Notes under the pieces: generated by a model
Told to the model about the DNA's origin: nothing
Database searches by the model: none
What the model saw: the letters and a program-made list of their open reading frames with translations, nothing else
Program-made: the position numbers and the translations under genes
Assembly: GCF_000513295.1 (NCBI RefSeq)
Contig: NC_023065.1
Location: 2,650,501-2,714,500 of the forward strand
Length of the DNA: 64,000 bases
DNA from: Magnetospirillum gryphiswaldense MSR-1 v2
GTDB taxonomy: Bacteria > Pseudomonadota > Alphaproteobacteria > Rhodospirillales > Magnetospirillaceae
Direction of reading: 5' to 3'
Part shown: piece by piece, positions 1 to 8,289 of the stretch
How the letters are laid out: the number at the start of each line of letters is the position of its first letter
Numbering within the stretch: position 1 is the stretch's first letter

Positions 1-69
1 CCCGCCGAACGGGCCGCCAAAATTGTCCAGCTTGCCACTGTGGGTCTGGTTGCCCGCGCCACCGTCTGA
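1..69 (+). CDS. Head decoration protein, C-terminal fragment
   Basis: The first 23 codons are open in frame 1 and end at TGA (67-69), so the window opens inside a gene. The visible tail, PAERAAKIVQLATVGLVARA, fits the C-terminus of lambda gpD-like capsid decoration proteins, which trim and stabilise the expanded head. The position directly ahead of the major capsid gene is the usual place for gpD. Only the very end is visible, so the identification leans on position. Confidence 0.5.
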   Translation, partial: PAERAAKIVQLATVGLVARATV

Positions 70-83
70 TCGGAGCCTTTCCC

Positions 84-1106
84 ATGAACGCCATCATCAA
101 CCCCTTCGACGCGGGCGGCTATTCGCTCGCCGAGATGACCCAGGCCATCAACATCCTGCCCAACCTCTACACCCGGCTCGGCCAGATGGGGCTGTTCCGC
201 TTCGAGGGCGTGACCCAGCGCAGCGTCATCATCGAGCAGGCCGAGGGTGTCCTCAACCTGCTGCCGACCGTGCCCCTGGGCGGCCCCGCCACCGTCGCCA
301 ACCGCGATGCCCGGAGCATGCGCTCGTTCACGGTGCCGTGGATTCCCCACGATGATTCCATCACGCCCCAGGACGTCCAGGGCGTGCGCGGCTTCGGTGT
401 CGCCGATGCCGCCGATCCTCTGGCCACGGTGATGGAGCGCAAGCTGACTCGCATGCGCTCGAAACATGCCCAGACCCGCGAGTTCATGGAGGTCAATGCG
501 CTCCGCGGCATCATCCGCGACGGCTCCGGGTCCACCCTCTACGACTATTTCAGTGAATTCGCCCTGAGCCGTCAGCAGGTGGATTTCACCCTGGGCACCG
601 CCACCACCAATGTCCAGGCCAAGATCCGCGACGTGTTGCGCAAGGTGGAGACCGAACTGAAGGGCGAGACCATGACCAGCGTTCTGGCCCTGGTCAGCCC
701 GGAATTCTTCGACAAGCTGATCGGCCACGCCAAGGTCGAGCAGGCCTACCAGTATTATTCCTCGACCGGCGCCCAGCCGCTCAGGGAGGACGTCCGCCGC
801 CGCTTCCCCTTCGCCGGCATGGTGTTCGAGGAATACAGCGCCACCGTCACTCTTTCCACCGGTGAGACGGAAACCCTGATCCCGGCCGGCGAGGGCATCG
901 CCTTCCCGCTCGGCACCATGGACACCTTCGTCACCTATGGCGCCCCGGCCAACCTGATCGAGACGGTCAACACCCTGGGCGTGCCCATGTATGCCCGCCA
1001 GTTGGCCCGCCAGGACGGCAGCGCCATCGACGTCAAGACCGAGGCGTCCATCCTGCCGGTCAACAAGCGCCCGCGTCTGGCGGTGCGGTTGTTCTCGGGT
1101 AACTGA
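84..1106 (+). CDS. Phage major capsid protein, lambda gpE family
   Basis: A 340-residue protein matching the lambda gpE family in length and style. It forms the icosahedral shell of the phage head. The N-terminus NPFDAGGYSLAEMTQAIN and the stretch around FTVPWIPHDDSI (about residues 90-101) resemble gpE-type capsid proteins. The ATG at 84 lies 14 bases after the decoration gene and is preceded by GGAG. The next gene follows after 2 bases, so this is part of the co-transcribed head operon. Confidence 0.88.
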   Translation: MNAIINPFDAGGYSLAEMTQAINILPNLYTRLGQMGLFRFEGVTQRSVIIEQAEGVLNLLPTVPLGGPATVANRDARSMRSFTVPWIPHDDSITPQDVQGVRGFGVADAADPLATVMERKLTRMRSKHAQTREFMEVNALRGIIRDGSGSTLYDYFSEFALSRQQVDFTLGTATTNVQAKIRDVLRKVETELKGETMTSVLALVSPEFFDKLIGHAKVEQAYQYYSSTGAQPLREDVRRRFPFAGMVFEEYSATVTLSTGETETLIPAGEGIAFPLGTMDTFVTYGAPANLIETVNTLGVPMYARQLARQDGSAIDVKTEASILPVNKRPRLAVRLFSGN

Positions 1107-1108
1107 CC

Positions 1109-1405
1109 GTGACGGCCTTCGCCGCTGCCATCGACGACCTGTTCGCCGACCCGAACATGGCCGTCGCCGTCAGCTACCAGGGCCATCCCGTGCGCGCCCT
1201 GGTGCGGCGGCCCGACCGCGAAGCGGAATTCTCGGCCATCACTGTGCAGACCAGCACGGCGGTGTTCGAGATCCGGCGACGGGATGTTCCGGCTCCCCAA
1301 GCGGGGGACATGATCATCGACGACGGCGGCAGTTTCGTCGTCCAGGGCGAACCCCGCCTGGATGCCGAACGGCTGGTGTGGACCTTGGACACGAGGCCGG
1401 GGTGA
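1109..1405 (+). CDS. Head-tail adaptor (connector) protein
   Basis: A 98-residue protein starting at GTG two bases after the capsid stop. Small beta-rich proteins here in lambda-like operons (gpFII-like adaptors) close the head and connect the tail. The predicted alternation of short strands, with GDMIIDDGGSFVVQGEP near residues 65-82, fits that fold. Assignment rests mostly on order. It ends 5 bases from the stop of a convergent minus-strand gene, an abrupt break in the otherwise continuous operon. Confidence 0.6.
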   Translation: MTAFAAAIDDLFADPNMAVAVSYQGHPVRALVRRPDREAEFSAITVQTSTAVFEIRRRDVPAPQAGDMIIDDGGSFVVQGEPRLDAERLVWTLDTRPG

Positions 1406-1410
1406 ATCAT

Positions 1411-2139
1411 TCAGGGTATCAACTCGATCCGACGATCTGCCTGGTGCCGCGCCATGGGCGGGCTGCTTGCAGCAAATGTAGTTAACGCCCCGTTCAATTG
1501 AGTCGTCAACGAGGGTTGAGCGAGCGTGAAAAACAGGATGGTTGGCGCCATGCGGCACCGAAGAATTGGAACACTGTCGGCCTTTCCCTCAAGGCGCCTC
1601 CGAATTTGTTGTGTCCTCAAGGCAATGTTTGCCTGACGAACGAACTGGATGCCAACCACAGTTTGACCGTTCCTGTAGTAGTCGAGCGCTTCGTCGTACA
1701 GGGCATATTTGGGGGCGGTTCGAGGGCTCATGGAATCCACCTCGAAGCCGTTGTCCGGATCGAGAAACACCACATCTGCCTCCTTGAGGGCAGTTCTTGC
1801 GTGGTGATGCCAGATATGCCGGTTGGTGGTCGCAACGTGCTCTCGGTAGAAGGCAGTGTCCTCCGGCAAGACGCCGACCGTTTCGATGCCTTTGATGCGG
1901 CGATTTGAAATAGCTTGGAATGGCCGTAGGCGTTCAAAGAGATCCGGTACCCAGGCCTTCCATTCACCACCGCTCATGTGATGGCGTTTTTCCCCATCAT
2001 TGTTTCCGGACTTATCCACTTTATCCGGTTCGGTCAGATACCAGTTGACGCCAATCGTCATGTCGAGGGTACGCCGGAGAAATCGAAGCAAGGCGTACTT
2101 CACAAAATCATGTGAATCTCCAAGGTAACGCTCTTGCAT
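1411..2139 (-). CDS. Unrecognised 242-aa protein, inserted cargo gene (moron)
   Basis: A minus-strand gene inside the plus-strand structural operon. Starting at 2139 gives MQERYLGDSHDFVKYALL and is backed by GAGG nine bases upstream; earlier TTG (2208) and ATG (2166) starts have weaker sites. Conserved-looking features are GDSHDFVKYALLRFLRR near the N-terminus and ADVVFLDPDNGFEVDS in mid-protein, which resembles the strand-4 DPxx motif of Rossmann methyltransferases or nucleases. No clear glycine-rich SAM loop is seen, so I assign no activity. The sequence is visibly less GC-rich than its neighbours. Opposite strand, insertion between head and tail genes and different base composition are typical of prophage cargo carrying host-benefit or anti-phage functions; that role is inference. 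Confidence 0.75.
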   Translation of the reverse strand: MQERYLGDSHDFVKYALLRFLRRTLDMTIGVNWYLTEPDKVDKSGNNDGEKRHHMSGGEWKAWVPDLFERLRPFQAISNRRIKGIETVGVLPEDTAFYREHVATTNRHIWHHHARTALKEADVVFLDPDNGFEVDSMSPRTAPKYALYDEALDYYRNGQTVVGIQFVRQANIALRTQQIRRRLEGKADSVPILRCRMAPTILFFTLAQPSLTTQLNGALTTFAASSPPMARHQADRRIELIP

Positions 2140-2238
2140 CTCAAAAGACCTCGATAAGCTGAACATGCCGCCCGTAAAGGAGGCATTTTGCGGAATGACT
2201 GTGCCCAATTCAATCTTGGATGAAGAGACAAGGCGCTT

Positions 2239-2874
2239 ATGAGACTCTCGGCCGCCATCCGGGGCGATCTTGGCCGCGTTCTAACCGACGAGGTGAAGGC
2301 GACCGAACGGGCCGCCAGTTCGGCCATGCGCGAAGCCACCAACGGGCTGAAGCTGGACCTGCGCGCCCAGGTTACCGGTGCCGGCCTTGGCTCGCGGCTG
2401 GCCAACACCTGGCGGTCGCAGACCTATCCGTCCTCGGGGAACTCGCTGCGCCCGGCCGGGCTGGTGTGGAGCAAGGCGCCGCACATCATCCGCGCCTTCG
2501 ACGAGGGCGCCACCATTCGCTCGGCCGACGGCTTCTGGCTGGCGGTGCCCGGACCAGGCTGCCCGGCCCGCATCGGCAAGAAACGCCCGACGCCCCGGCT
2601 GGTCGAGGAGCGGCTCGGCATTCCACTCCGCTTCGTTTACCGCAGGGGCGGCCCGTCGCTGCTGGTGGCCGACGACATGCGGGCGCGGCAGGGCAAACGT
2701 GGCGGCTTCGCCAGGTCCAGGACCGGGCGCAATGCCGCCACCGCCATCATGTTCCTGCTCTATCCGCAGGTGACCTTGCGCAAACGCCTCGACATCAACA
2801 GGGCCAAGGGAGCGGCCGAGCGGCGGCTGGTCACCACACTGGTCTCGGCGCTGGGGAAGGACGGACATGGCTGA
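2239..2874 (+). CDS. DUF6441-type phage tail component
   Basis: A 211-residue basic protein beginning MRLSAAIRGDLGRVLTDE. Length, the early helical part (about 15-50) and the central WSKAPHIIRAFDEGATIR match the DUF6441 family found between head-tail adaptors and tail terminators in alphaproteobacterial prophages, a position like HK97 gp10. It probably acts in head-tail joining or tail completion. It overlaps the next gene by 8 bases, and its upstream spacer holds the promoter region of the divergent cargo gene. Confidence 0.65.
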   Translation: MRLSAAIRGDLGRVLTDEVKATERAASSAMREATNGLKLDLRAQVTGAGLGSRLANTWRSQTYPSSGNSLRPAGLVWSKAPHIIRAFDEGATIRSADGFWLAVPGPGCPARIGKKRPTPRLVEERLGIPLRFVYRRGGPSLLVADDMRARQGKRGGFARSRTGRNAATAIMFLLYPQVTLRKRLDINRAKGAAERRLVTTLVSALGKDGHG

Positions 2875-3301
2875 TACTCCCCGCGAGACCGCCCTGAAGG
2901 CACTGGCCACCCTGCTTGCCGGGATCCCCGGCGCGAGCGTTCGCCGCAACGAGCCGCTGGCGGCCAAGATCCCGGCGGGCGGGCTGATCACCTTGTTCGA
3001 CGGCAGCGGCGCCGAGCCGGACATGCTGCTGTCGCCGCCCGCCTACATCCACAGCCGCAGGGCCGAGATCGAGGTAGTGGTGCAGGGCGCCACCCCGGAA
3101 GAGCGCGACGGGATGCTGGATGGCATCCTCGCCGCCATCGGCGACCGGCTGGCGGCCGATCCCACGCTGGGGGGCACGGTGGATCTGGCGATGCCGGAAT
3201 CGCCGGAATTCATCACCGAGGCGATCGACGGCGCCGCCGGCCTCAAGGGGGCCAAGGTCATCGTCGTCCTCGAATACACCGCCGACTCGCCGCTCGGCTG
3301 A
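2867..3301 (+). CDS. Phage tail terminator protein
   Basis: A 144-residue protein starting MADTPRETALKALATLLAGI. It has the alpha/beta pattern of minor tail proteins of the lambda gpU type: an N-terminal helix, strands around RRAEIEVVVQG, and a helix around DGMLDGILAAIGDRL. These cap the tail tube and fix its length. Position between the DUF6441 gene and the tail tube gene agrees. The start overlaps the previous stop by 8 bases, suggesting translational coupling. Confidence 0.65.
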   Translation: MADTPRETALKALATLLAGIPGASVRRNEPLAAKIPAGGLITLFDGSGAEPDMLLSPPAYIHSRRAEIEVVVQGATPEERDGMLDGILAAIGDRLAADPTLGGTVDLAMPESPEFITEAIDGAAGLKGAKVIVVLEYTADSPLG

Positions 3302-3323
3302 TTCAGACAAAGGAACCGGTCCC

Positions 3324-4283
3324 ATGTCGAAGACGCGCGCCTACGGCGCCGACTGCATCCTGCTGGCCGCCTTCGAGGCCGCCTATGGCACCATGCCGGC
3401 CGACGGCTACACCAGGCTGTCCTTCAAGGAAACCAGCCTGGGCGCCGAGCGTCCGCTGGGTTACGACCCGCTGCTGGGTCAGGGACGTGACGCCCAGGAC
3501 CCGTTCTACGAAGCGGTCAAGGACGAGGGCGAATTCGGTGTGCCGCTCGATCTGCGCGGCCTCGGCTTCTGGCTGAAGGGGTTGTTCGGCGCCCCCACCA
3601 CCAGCGGCGATGCCGCCACCGGCTTCACCCATGCCTTCACCTCGGGCGGTGCGCTGCCGAGCCTGGCCCTCGAAATCGGCCACCCGACCCTGGCCACACC
3701 CAAATTCTTCCGTCACTCGGGCGCCAAGCTGGGCAGCCTCGCCTTCGACATGGCCCGCTCGGGACCCGCCAACGCCACCATCGCGGTGATCGCCCAAGGC
3801 GAGACGGAAACCGCCACCACCATCGACAGCACGCTGGCCAGCCTCACCCTGCGCCGCTTCAGCCAGGGCAGCGGCAGCATCCTGGTCGGCGGGGCGCCGC
3901 TGGCCAATGTGGTCGGCGGGCGACTCAGCTTTTCCAACAACCTCGAGCCGGTCGAGACCATCCGCTCCGATGGCCTGATCGACGGCGTCGACGAGACCGA
4001 GGCCACCGCCGAGGGCTCGGTCGAGGTCCGCTTCGGCACCGATGCCACGCTCACCAGTGCCATCGCCGCGGAAAGCCCGGTGGAGATGCTCTACGGCTTC
4101 ACCATCCCCGGCACTGATTATGCCCTGCGATTCCATCTGCCCCGCGTCTTCTGCCCCAAGAAGAAGCAGGAGATCAAAGGCCCCGGCGGCATCCAGGCCA
4201 GCTACGACTGGCGCGCCGCCCGCGACCCGGTCGCCGGCTACCTACTCAGCGTCACCCTGATCAATGACGTCCCCTCGTATTGA
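3324..4283 (+). CDS. Phage tail tube protein
   Basis: A 319-residue protein starting at ATG 3324 (MSKTRAYGADCILLAAFEAA) behind AGGAACC. It is the major tube subunit of a long-tailed phage, through which DNA is ejected. Support comes from length, the repeated beta segments (for example LSFSNNLEPVETIRSDGLID near 210) and the position between terminator and tail chaperone. The reading frame is open upstream to 3120, but that part overlaps the terminator gene. The stop overlaps a TTG of the next frame. Confidence 0.7.
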   Translation: MSKTRAYGADCILLAAFEAAYGTMPADGYTRLSFKETSLGAERPLGYDPLLGQGRDAQDPFYEAVKDEGEFGVPLDLRGLGFWLKGLFGAPTTSGDAATGFTHAFTSGGALPSLALEIGHPTLATPKFFRHSGAKLGSLAFDMARSGPANATIAVIAQGETETATTIDSTLASLTLRRFSQGSGSILVGGAPLANVVGGRLSFSNNLEPVETIRSDGLIDGVDETEATAEGSVEVRFGTDATLTSAIAAESPVEMLYGFTIPGTDYALRFHLPRVFCPKKKQEIKGPGGIQASYDWRAARDPVAGYLLSVTLINDVPSY

Positions 4284-4294
4284 AGGCCCGCCCC

Positions 4295-4819
4295 ATGATC
4301 CGTCTGTGCCTGCCGAAGGAGCCATATTGGCTCGATCTGCCCTTCGGCGTGCGGCTTCACGTCCGCCCGCTGACCACCGCCATTTATGAGGCCGCCCGCA
4401 TCAAGGGCTGGCGCAAGGCCCGCGCGGTTGCCCGCGAGTTCGCCGACCTCAAGGCGGTCGGCGGCGACATCTCTGGCCTGCCCGACCTTCGCGACGACGA
4501 CGCGGTAGCGGGGTTCTCGCAATTGCTGTTCGCTCAAAGTCTGGCCCGCGCCGCCATCCTGGACTGGGAGGGCGTGCTGGATGCCGAGGGCGACCCGGCT
4601 GCGGTGTCCGACACCCATGTCGCCGATCTGATGCTGATCCAGGGCGTGGCCGAGGCCTTCGTCGGCCTCTACACCGCGCCCCACGAGGCGGTGGTCGCCG
4701 AGGGAAACGCCTCCAGGCCCGCAGCCGATGGCACTTCGGCGGTGGGCCTGGATATTGCCGCCAGTGCCGCGACGACGGTGCCCCCTGCGCCGGTGACGGA
4801 AGCTGTCCCACCGACCTGA
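4295..4819 (+). CDS. Tail assembly chaperone (gpG-like), probable frameshift gene
   Basis: A 174-residue protein from ATG 4295 (MIRLCLPKEPYWLDLPFGV), with GAAGG eight bases upstream. A TTG at 4280 is a weaker alternative. It sits between tail tube and tape measure genes, where lambda gpG/gpGT chaperones lie. The last about 40 residues are an alanine/proline-rich linker. Immediately after the TGA the -1 frame continues as a good coding stretch to 5010, suggesting a longer gpGT-like product by -1 frameshifting. The chaperone would hold tape measure protein during tube polymerisation. Confidence 0.65.
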   Translation: MIRLCLPKEPYWLDLPFGVRLHVRPLTTAIYEAARIKGWRKARAVAREFADLKAVGGDISGLPDLRDDDAVAGFSQLLFAQSLARAAILDWEGVLDAEGDPAAVSDTHVADLMLIQGVAEAFVGLYTAPHEAVVAEGNASRPAADGTSAVGLDIAASAATTVPPAPVTEAVPPT

Positions 4820-5010
4820 ACGAGCCCCAGACCGAACAGGGCTGGCAGGCGTGGGAGATGCTGATGCGCGCCGACCCGGCCCGCTTCGACACCGCCGGCC
4901 TGCTCGCCCACGGCCGTGCACTGGGCTTCGACGAACGGGCGCTGGCCCTGCTGCTGCCGTTCGCGGAGGCGGGAATGCGCGAGGCCCTGGCCGAAAGACA
5001 TCGTGAATGA
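4813..5010 (+). CDS. Tail chaperone extension in -1 frame (gpT-like)
   Basis: From GAC 4813 to TGA 5010 the -1 frame reads DLNEPQTEQGWQAWEMLMRA and then a helical, leucine/alanine-rich stretch ending near EALAERHRE. It overlaps the end of the chaperone gene and has no good independent start at the overlap; an internal ATG at 4858 is possible. In lambda and many siphophages the chaperone is made in short and long forms by -1 slippage. CCCCCT at 4781-4786 is one possible slippery run, although it is not a canonical heptamer. From 5011 to 5108 no further gene is seen. Confidence 0.55.
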   Translation, partial: DLNEPQTEQGWQAWEMLMRADPARFDTAGLLAHGRALGFDERALALLLPFAEAGMREALAERHRE

Positions 5011-5108
5011 GCGAGGCGAAGTCCGAGCGCGGGCGCATTGAGCGCCCCGGAGCGTAGCGGAGGAGCCAAGCGCGCAAAGGCGCGCGCCCGGCGATTGAGG
5101 GACAACGA

Positions 5109-7670
5109 ATGACTGCCGCCCGCACCGTCTCCATCCGCCTTGCCCTTGAAGACGGCGAGGTGTTCCGCCGCGCCCTGATGCAATTGGGCGAGGATGGCCG
5201 CCGGGCGTTGGAGCGGATCGAGCGCGCGGCTCAGCCGGCGTCGAAGGCGCTGCTGGCGATCAACGAGGTCGGCCAGGGCGTGCGCGGCATGGTTGAGGGT
5301 ATGGCCGGGCGGATGGGCCTGTTCGGCGATGCGCTGACGGCCACCGGGCGCACCGGCCTGATCGCTGCCGGAGCGGTGGGCGCCGTCGGCGCCGCCCTGG
5401 TGCAGGGCGTGCGCGAAATGGAATCCGCCGACCAGTCGCTGCGCCGGCTGGAGGCGGTGCTGAAGGCGACCGGCGCCGCCTCGGGGCTGACCGCCAGCCA
5501 ATTGGCCGCACTGGCCGACGAAATGGAAACCGGCACTCTGGCCACCGCCGAGGGGGTGATGGATGCGTCCGCCGTCATGGCGACCTTCCGCTCGGTCTCG
5601 GGCGACACCTTCACCCGCGCCATCCGCCTGGCCCAGGACCTGTCGGCGGTGTTCCGCCAGGATCTGTCGTCCTCGGCCACCCAGCTGGGCAAGGCGCTGG
5701 AGGATCCGGTCGAGGGCATCTCGGCGCTGAAGCGGGTCGGCGTGTCGTTCTCGGCCACCCAGAAGGAGGTGATCCGCTCGCTGGTCGAAACCGGCGATGT
5801 CGCCGGTGCCCAGAAGGTGGTCCTGGACGCCCTTGAGCAACAGGTCGGCGGCGCGGGGGCGGCGGAAGCGGCGGGTCTGACCGGGGCCGCCCATCATCTC
5901 GCCGCCGCCTGGGGCAACCTGCTCGAAGAAATCGCCCGCACCAGCACGGTGGGACGAGGCGCGCAGGGCGTGCTGCACGACCTCACCGGCATGGTCGATG
6001 GCATCCGCGACCTGCTGAAGGGCCCTGACATTGCCGCCCAGGTGGCGGCCAAGAGCCGGCAACTGGTCGAGGTCGAAGGCCGGATCGCCGAATATCAGGG
6101 CATCGGCGTCACCGGCCGCCGCATGACCGAGCTGCGCCGGCAGGCTGACCTGCTCCGCCGCGACATCGACGCCCTGGTCGAAAGGGGCCGCACCGAGGTG
6201 GCTGCGCTCGAAGCCGAGCGTTCCGGCGCCGAATCCGGCCGCCTGTCGGCCGAGCGCGACCGAAATGCCGAGGCCATGTCGGTGCGGCTGAAGGCGCTGG
6301 AGGAGGAGAAGGTCAAGGCGGCCGCCGATGCCGCCGGCAAGATCGCTGCCATCGAGACCCAACTGGCCCGCGACATCGAAGGTGCGCGCAAGAAGGCATC
6401 GCTGCCGGGCGTCGATGCGGGCGATGTCGACCGCGAAATCGCCCTGCTGCGGCAGGTAGCGGCACGGAAGGTCGAGGCTATCGAGAAGCCGCTGGCCGAG
6501 GCCCGCCTCCGTGCCGCCGAGCAGACCCGCAAGGTGCTCGACGATCTCCATCGCGAGCTTTCCGCCCCCTGGCAGCCCCGGCAGGCCGCCATCGACCAGT
6601 CGGTGTCGCGACTGCCCAAGGAGGCCTCCGCCAGCGACCGCGCAGAGGCGGCCCGCCTGGCCGGGGACCTGTTCGACCAAAAACAGGCGCTCGATGAATT
6701 GCAGCGGGCGCTGAAGGAGGAGGCAGACGCCCGCACGCGGGGCAAGGAACTGGTCCGCCAGCACCGCACCGCCGAGCAGGAATACGCCGACACGCTGCGC
6801 GAACTGAACGACCTGCTGGCCCAAGGCGCGCTCGACGCCGACACCCATGCCCGCGCCGTCGAGGCGGCCGAGAAGCGCAAGCTGGCGGCGTCCAGGGAAT
6901 GGTCGGACGGCGCCAAGCGGGCGCTGGCGGCCTATGTCGAGGATTCGTCCGATGCCGCCCGCGGTGCCGAGCGTGTCGTCACCGGCATGCTGAAATCCAG
7001 CGAAGATGCCTTCGTCAAATGGGCCACCACCGGCAAGCTGGCGGCGAGCGACCTGTTCAACACCCTGGCCGAGGAAGCCTTGCGCGCCGCCTGGCGGATG
7101 GCGGTGGTGGCGCCCTTGTTCGGCGGAGCCAGCGGTGGATTGTTCGGTGGCCTGATCGCCGGCATCGGCAGCTTCTTCTCCGGCACCGGTTCAGCTGGGG
7201 CCAGCGGCGGCGGTGGCTCCGTTCCGGTTCCCAGCACCGGCAACTTCGCCATCGCCCATACCGGCGGCCTGGTCGGCCTCGACCGTCTGGAAACCCGCCG
7301 CTACAGCGCCTCGGTCTTCGCCAGTGCGCCAAAATACCATGCCGGTGGGTTGGTGGCGGGCGAGCGGCCCATCATCGCCAAGGTGGGCGAGGGGGTCTTC
7401 ACGCCCAGGCAGATGGATAACGCCGACCGCCTGCTGGGGTCTGCGCTGTCCCGTCCGGCGGTGGGCGTGGTGGTCACGGTCAACAACAACGCGTCCGGCA
7501 CCCAGGCCCGCGCCGAGCAATCGCAGGGGGCCGATGGCCGCATCCATCTCGACATCATCGTCGAGGAGATCGAGGGCCGCATGAGCCGCCGCATCGGTCG
7601 CGGCGAAGGCATGGCCCCGGTGCTGGAGCATCGCTATGGGCTCAATCCGGCGGCTGGGGCGTATCGGTAA
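5109..7670 (+). CDS. Tail length tape measure protein
   Basis: An 853-residue protein beginning MTAARTVSIRLALEDGEVFR. It shows the tape measure pattern: an N-terminal domain with hydrophobic glycine/alanine segments (about residues 75-105), long charged coiled coil (about 320-620, rich in A, E, K and R), and a glycine-rich hydrophobic region near 660-720 followed by a globular end. The protein sets tail length and may cross the host envelope during DNA ejection. It is the largest gene of the left block. The next phage gene lies after a toxin-antitoxin insertion. Confidence 0.88.
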   Translation: MTAARTVSIRLALEDGEVFRRALMQLGEDGRRALERIERAAQPASKALLAINEVGQGVRGMVEGMAGRMGLFGDALTATGRTGLIAAGAVGAVGAALVQGVREMESADQSLRRLEAVLKATGAASGLTASQLAALADEMETGTLATAEGVMDASAVMATFRSVSGDTFTRAIRLAQDLSAVFRQDLSSSATQLGKALEDPVEGISALKRVGVSFSATQKEVIRSLVETGDVAGAQKVVLDALEQQVGGAGAAEAAGLTGAAHHLAAAWGNLLEEIARTSTVGRGAQGVLHDLTGMVDGIRDLLKGPDIAAQVAAKSRQLVEVEGRIAEYQGIGVTGRRMTELRRQADLLRRDIDALVERGRTEVAALEAERSGAESGRLSAERDRNAEAMSVRLKALEEEKVKAAADAAGKIAAIETQLARDIEGARKKASLPGVDAGDVDREIALLRQVAARKVEAIEKPLAEARLRAAEQTRKVLDDLHRELSAPWQPRQAAIDQSVSRLPKEASASDRAEAARLAGDLFDQKQALDELQRALKEEADARTRGKELVRQHRTAEQEYADTLRELNDLLAQGALDADTHARAVEAAEKRKLAASREWSDGAKRALAAYVEDSSDAARGAERVVTGMLKSSEDAFVKWATTGKLAASDLFNTLAEEALRAAWRMAVVAPLFGGASGGLFGGLIAGIGSFFSGTGSAGASGGGGSVPVPSTGNFAIAHTGGLVGLDRLETRRYSASVFASAPKYHAGGLVAGERPIIAKVGEGVFTPRQMDNADRLLGSALSRPAVGVVVTVNNNASGTQARAEQSQGADGRIHLDIIVEEIEGRMSRRIGRGEGMAPVLEHRYGLNPAAGAYR

Positions 7671-7673
7671 CGG

Positions 7674-7955
7674 TTACAGGCCGAGTTCGCTGTGCGAGCC
7701 GAGACGCACCAGATCGAGCGTCTCTTCGTCGGGGAGTCGGTAGATCAGGACCAGATCGGGCTTGATATGGCAGTCGCGATGATCCTTCCAGTTCCCGGTC
7801 AGGGCATGGTCGTGATGCCGCTCCTCCAGGGGCTCGTCGGCCACCAGCTTCGAGACAACATCGACAAGGTCGGCATCGAGGGTTTCCCGATGCCGACCCT
7901 TCTTTTCACGCTTGTAGTCCCGCTTGAACTGGCCGGTGCGGTTAATCGTCCGCAT
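7674..7955 (-). CDS. yafQ: YafQ-family mRNA interferase toxin
   Basis: A 93-residue minus-strand protein with the RelE/YafQ pattern: basic N-terminus RTGQFKRDYKREKKGRH, LTGNWKDHRDCHIKPDLVLI, and the C-terminal RLGSHSELGL, which supplies the conserved histidine/leucine end of YafQ. YafQ cleaves mRNA on the ribosome. Its start overlaps the antitoxin stop by 14 bases, the usual coupled order. The pair lies on the strand opposite to the tail genes, just 3 bases after the tape measure stop. Confidence 0.85.
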   Translation of the reverse strand: MRTINRTGQFKRDYKREKKGRHRETLDADLVDVVSKLVADEPLEERHHDHALTGNWKDHRDCHIKPDLVLIYRLPDEETLDLVRLGSHSELGL

Positions 7956-8199
7956 TCAGATCCGCCATCAGATCCTTGACGCTGCCGACCCGGACCACGT
8001 CGCCGCGCCGGGCGGCCTCCATCGCGGCGATGGTTTCGGCATTGGGAACCAGGGGCTCGAACGGCAACCGCTTCTCGGTGGCGATCCGCACCATCATCAT
8101 GCGGAAGGCGTCGGACACGGTCAGGCCGATCGACGACAGCACGAGTGCTGCCTCGTCCTTCAGGTGCTCGTCGATGCGGGCACGGACAACAGTGTTCAT
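7942..8199 (-). CDS. dinJ: RelB/DinJ-family antitoxin
   Basis: An 85-residue protein from ATG 8199 (MNTVVRARIDEHLKDEAALV), with AGGAGG eight bases upstream; the GTG at 8208 would sit within that site. The N-terminal ribbon-helix-helix (VVRARIDEHLK, then LSSIGLTVSDAFRMMMVRIA) matches DinJ/RelB, which binds DNA as a dimer and neutralises YafQ through its C-terminus. Antitoxin first, toxin second with overlap is the standard arrangement. Transcription probably starts in the 8200-8289 gap and is likely autoregulated. Confidence 0.85.
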   Translation of the reverse strand: MNTVVRARIDEHLKDEAALVLSSIGLTVSDAFRMMMVRIATEKRLPFEPLVPNAETIAAMEAARRGDVVRVGSVKDLMADLNADD

Positions 8200-8289
8200 G
8201 GTGGGCACCTCCTACTCTTGAGCCACATTGTAGCCCAGAGATGAGGCTGCCGTCCACCGGATGCAAGGGGCCTGTGCCCGGAGACCGTC

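Noticed and set aside
4449-6848. A 799-codon minus-strand frame opposite the tape measure gene
   Set aside because: It is a high-GC antisense shadow: repetitive Gly/Arg/Ala/Gln composition, no ribosome site, and it covers several well-supported plus-strand phage genes.
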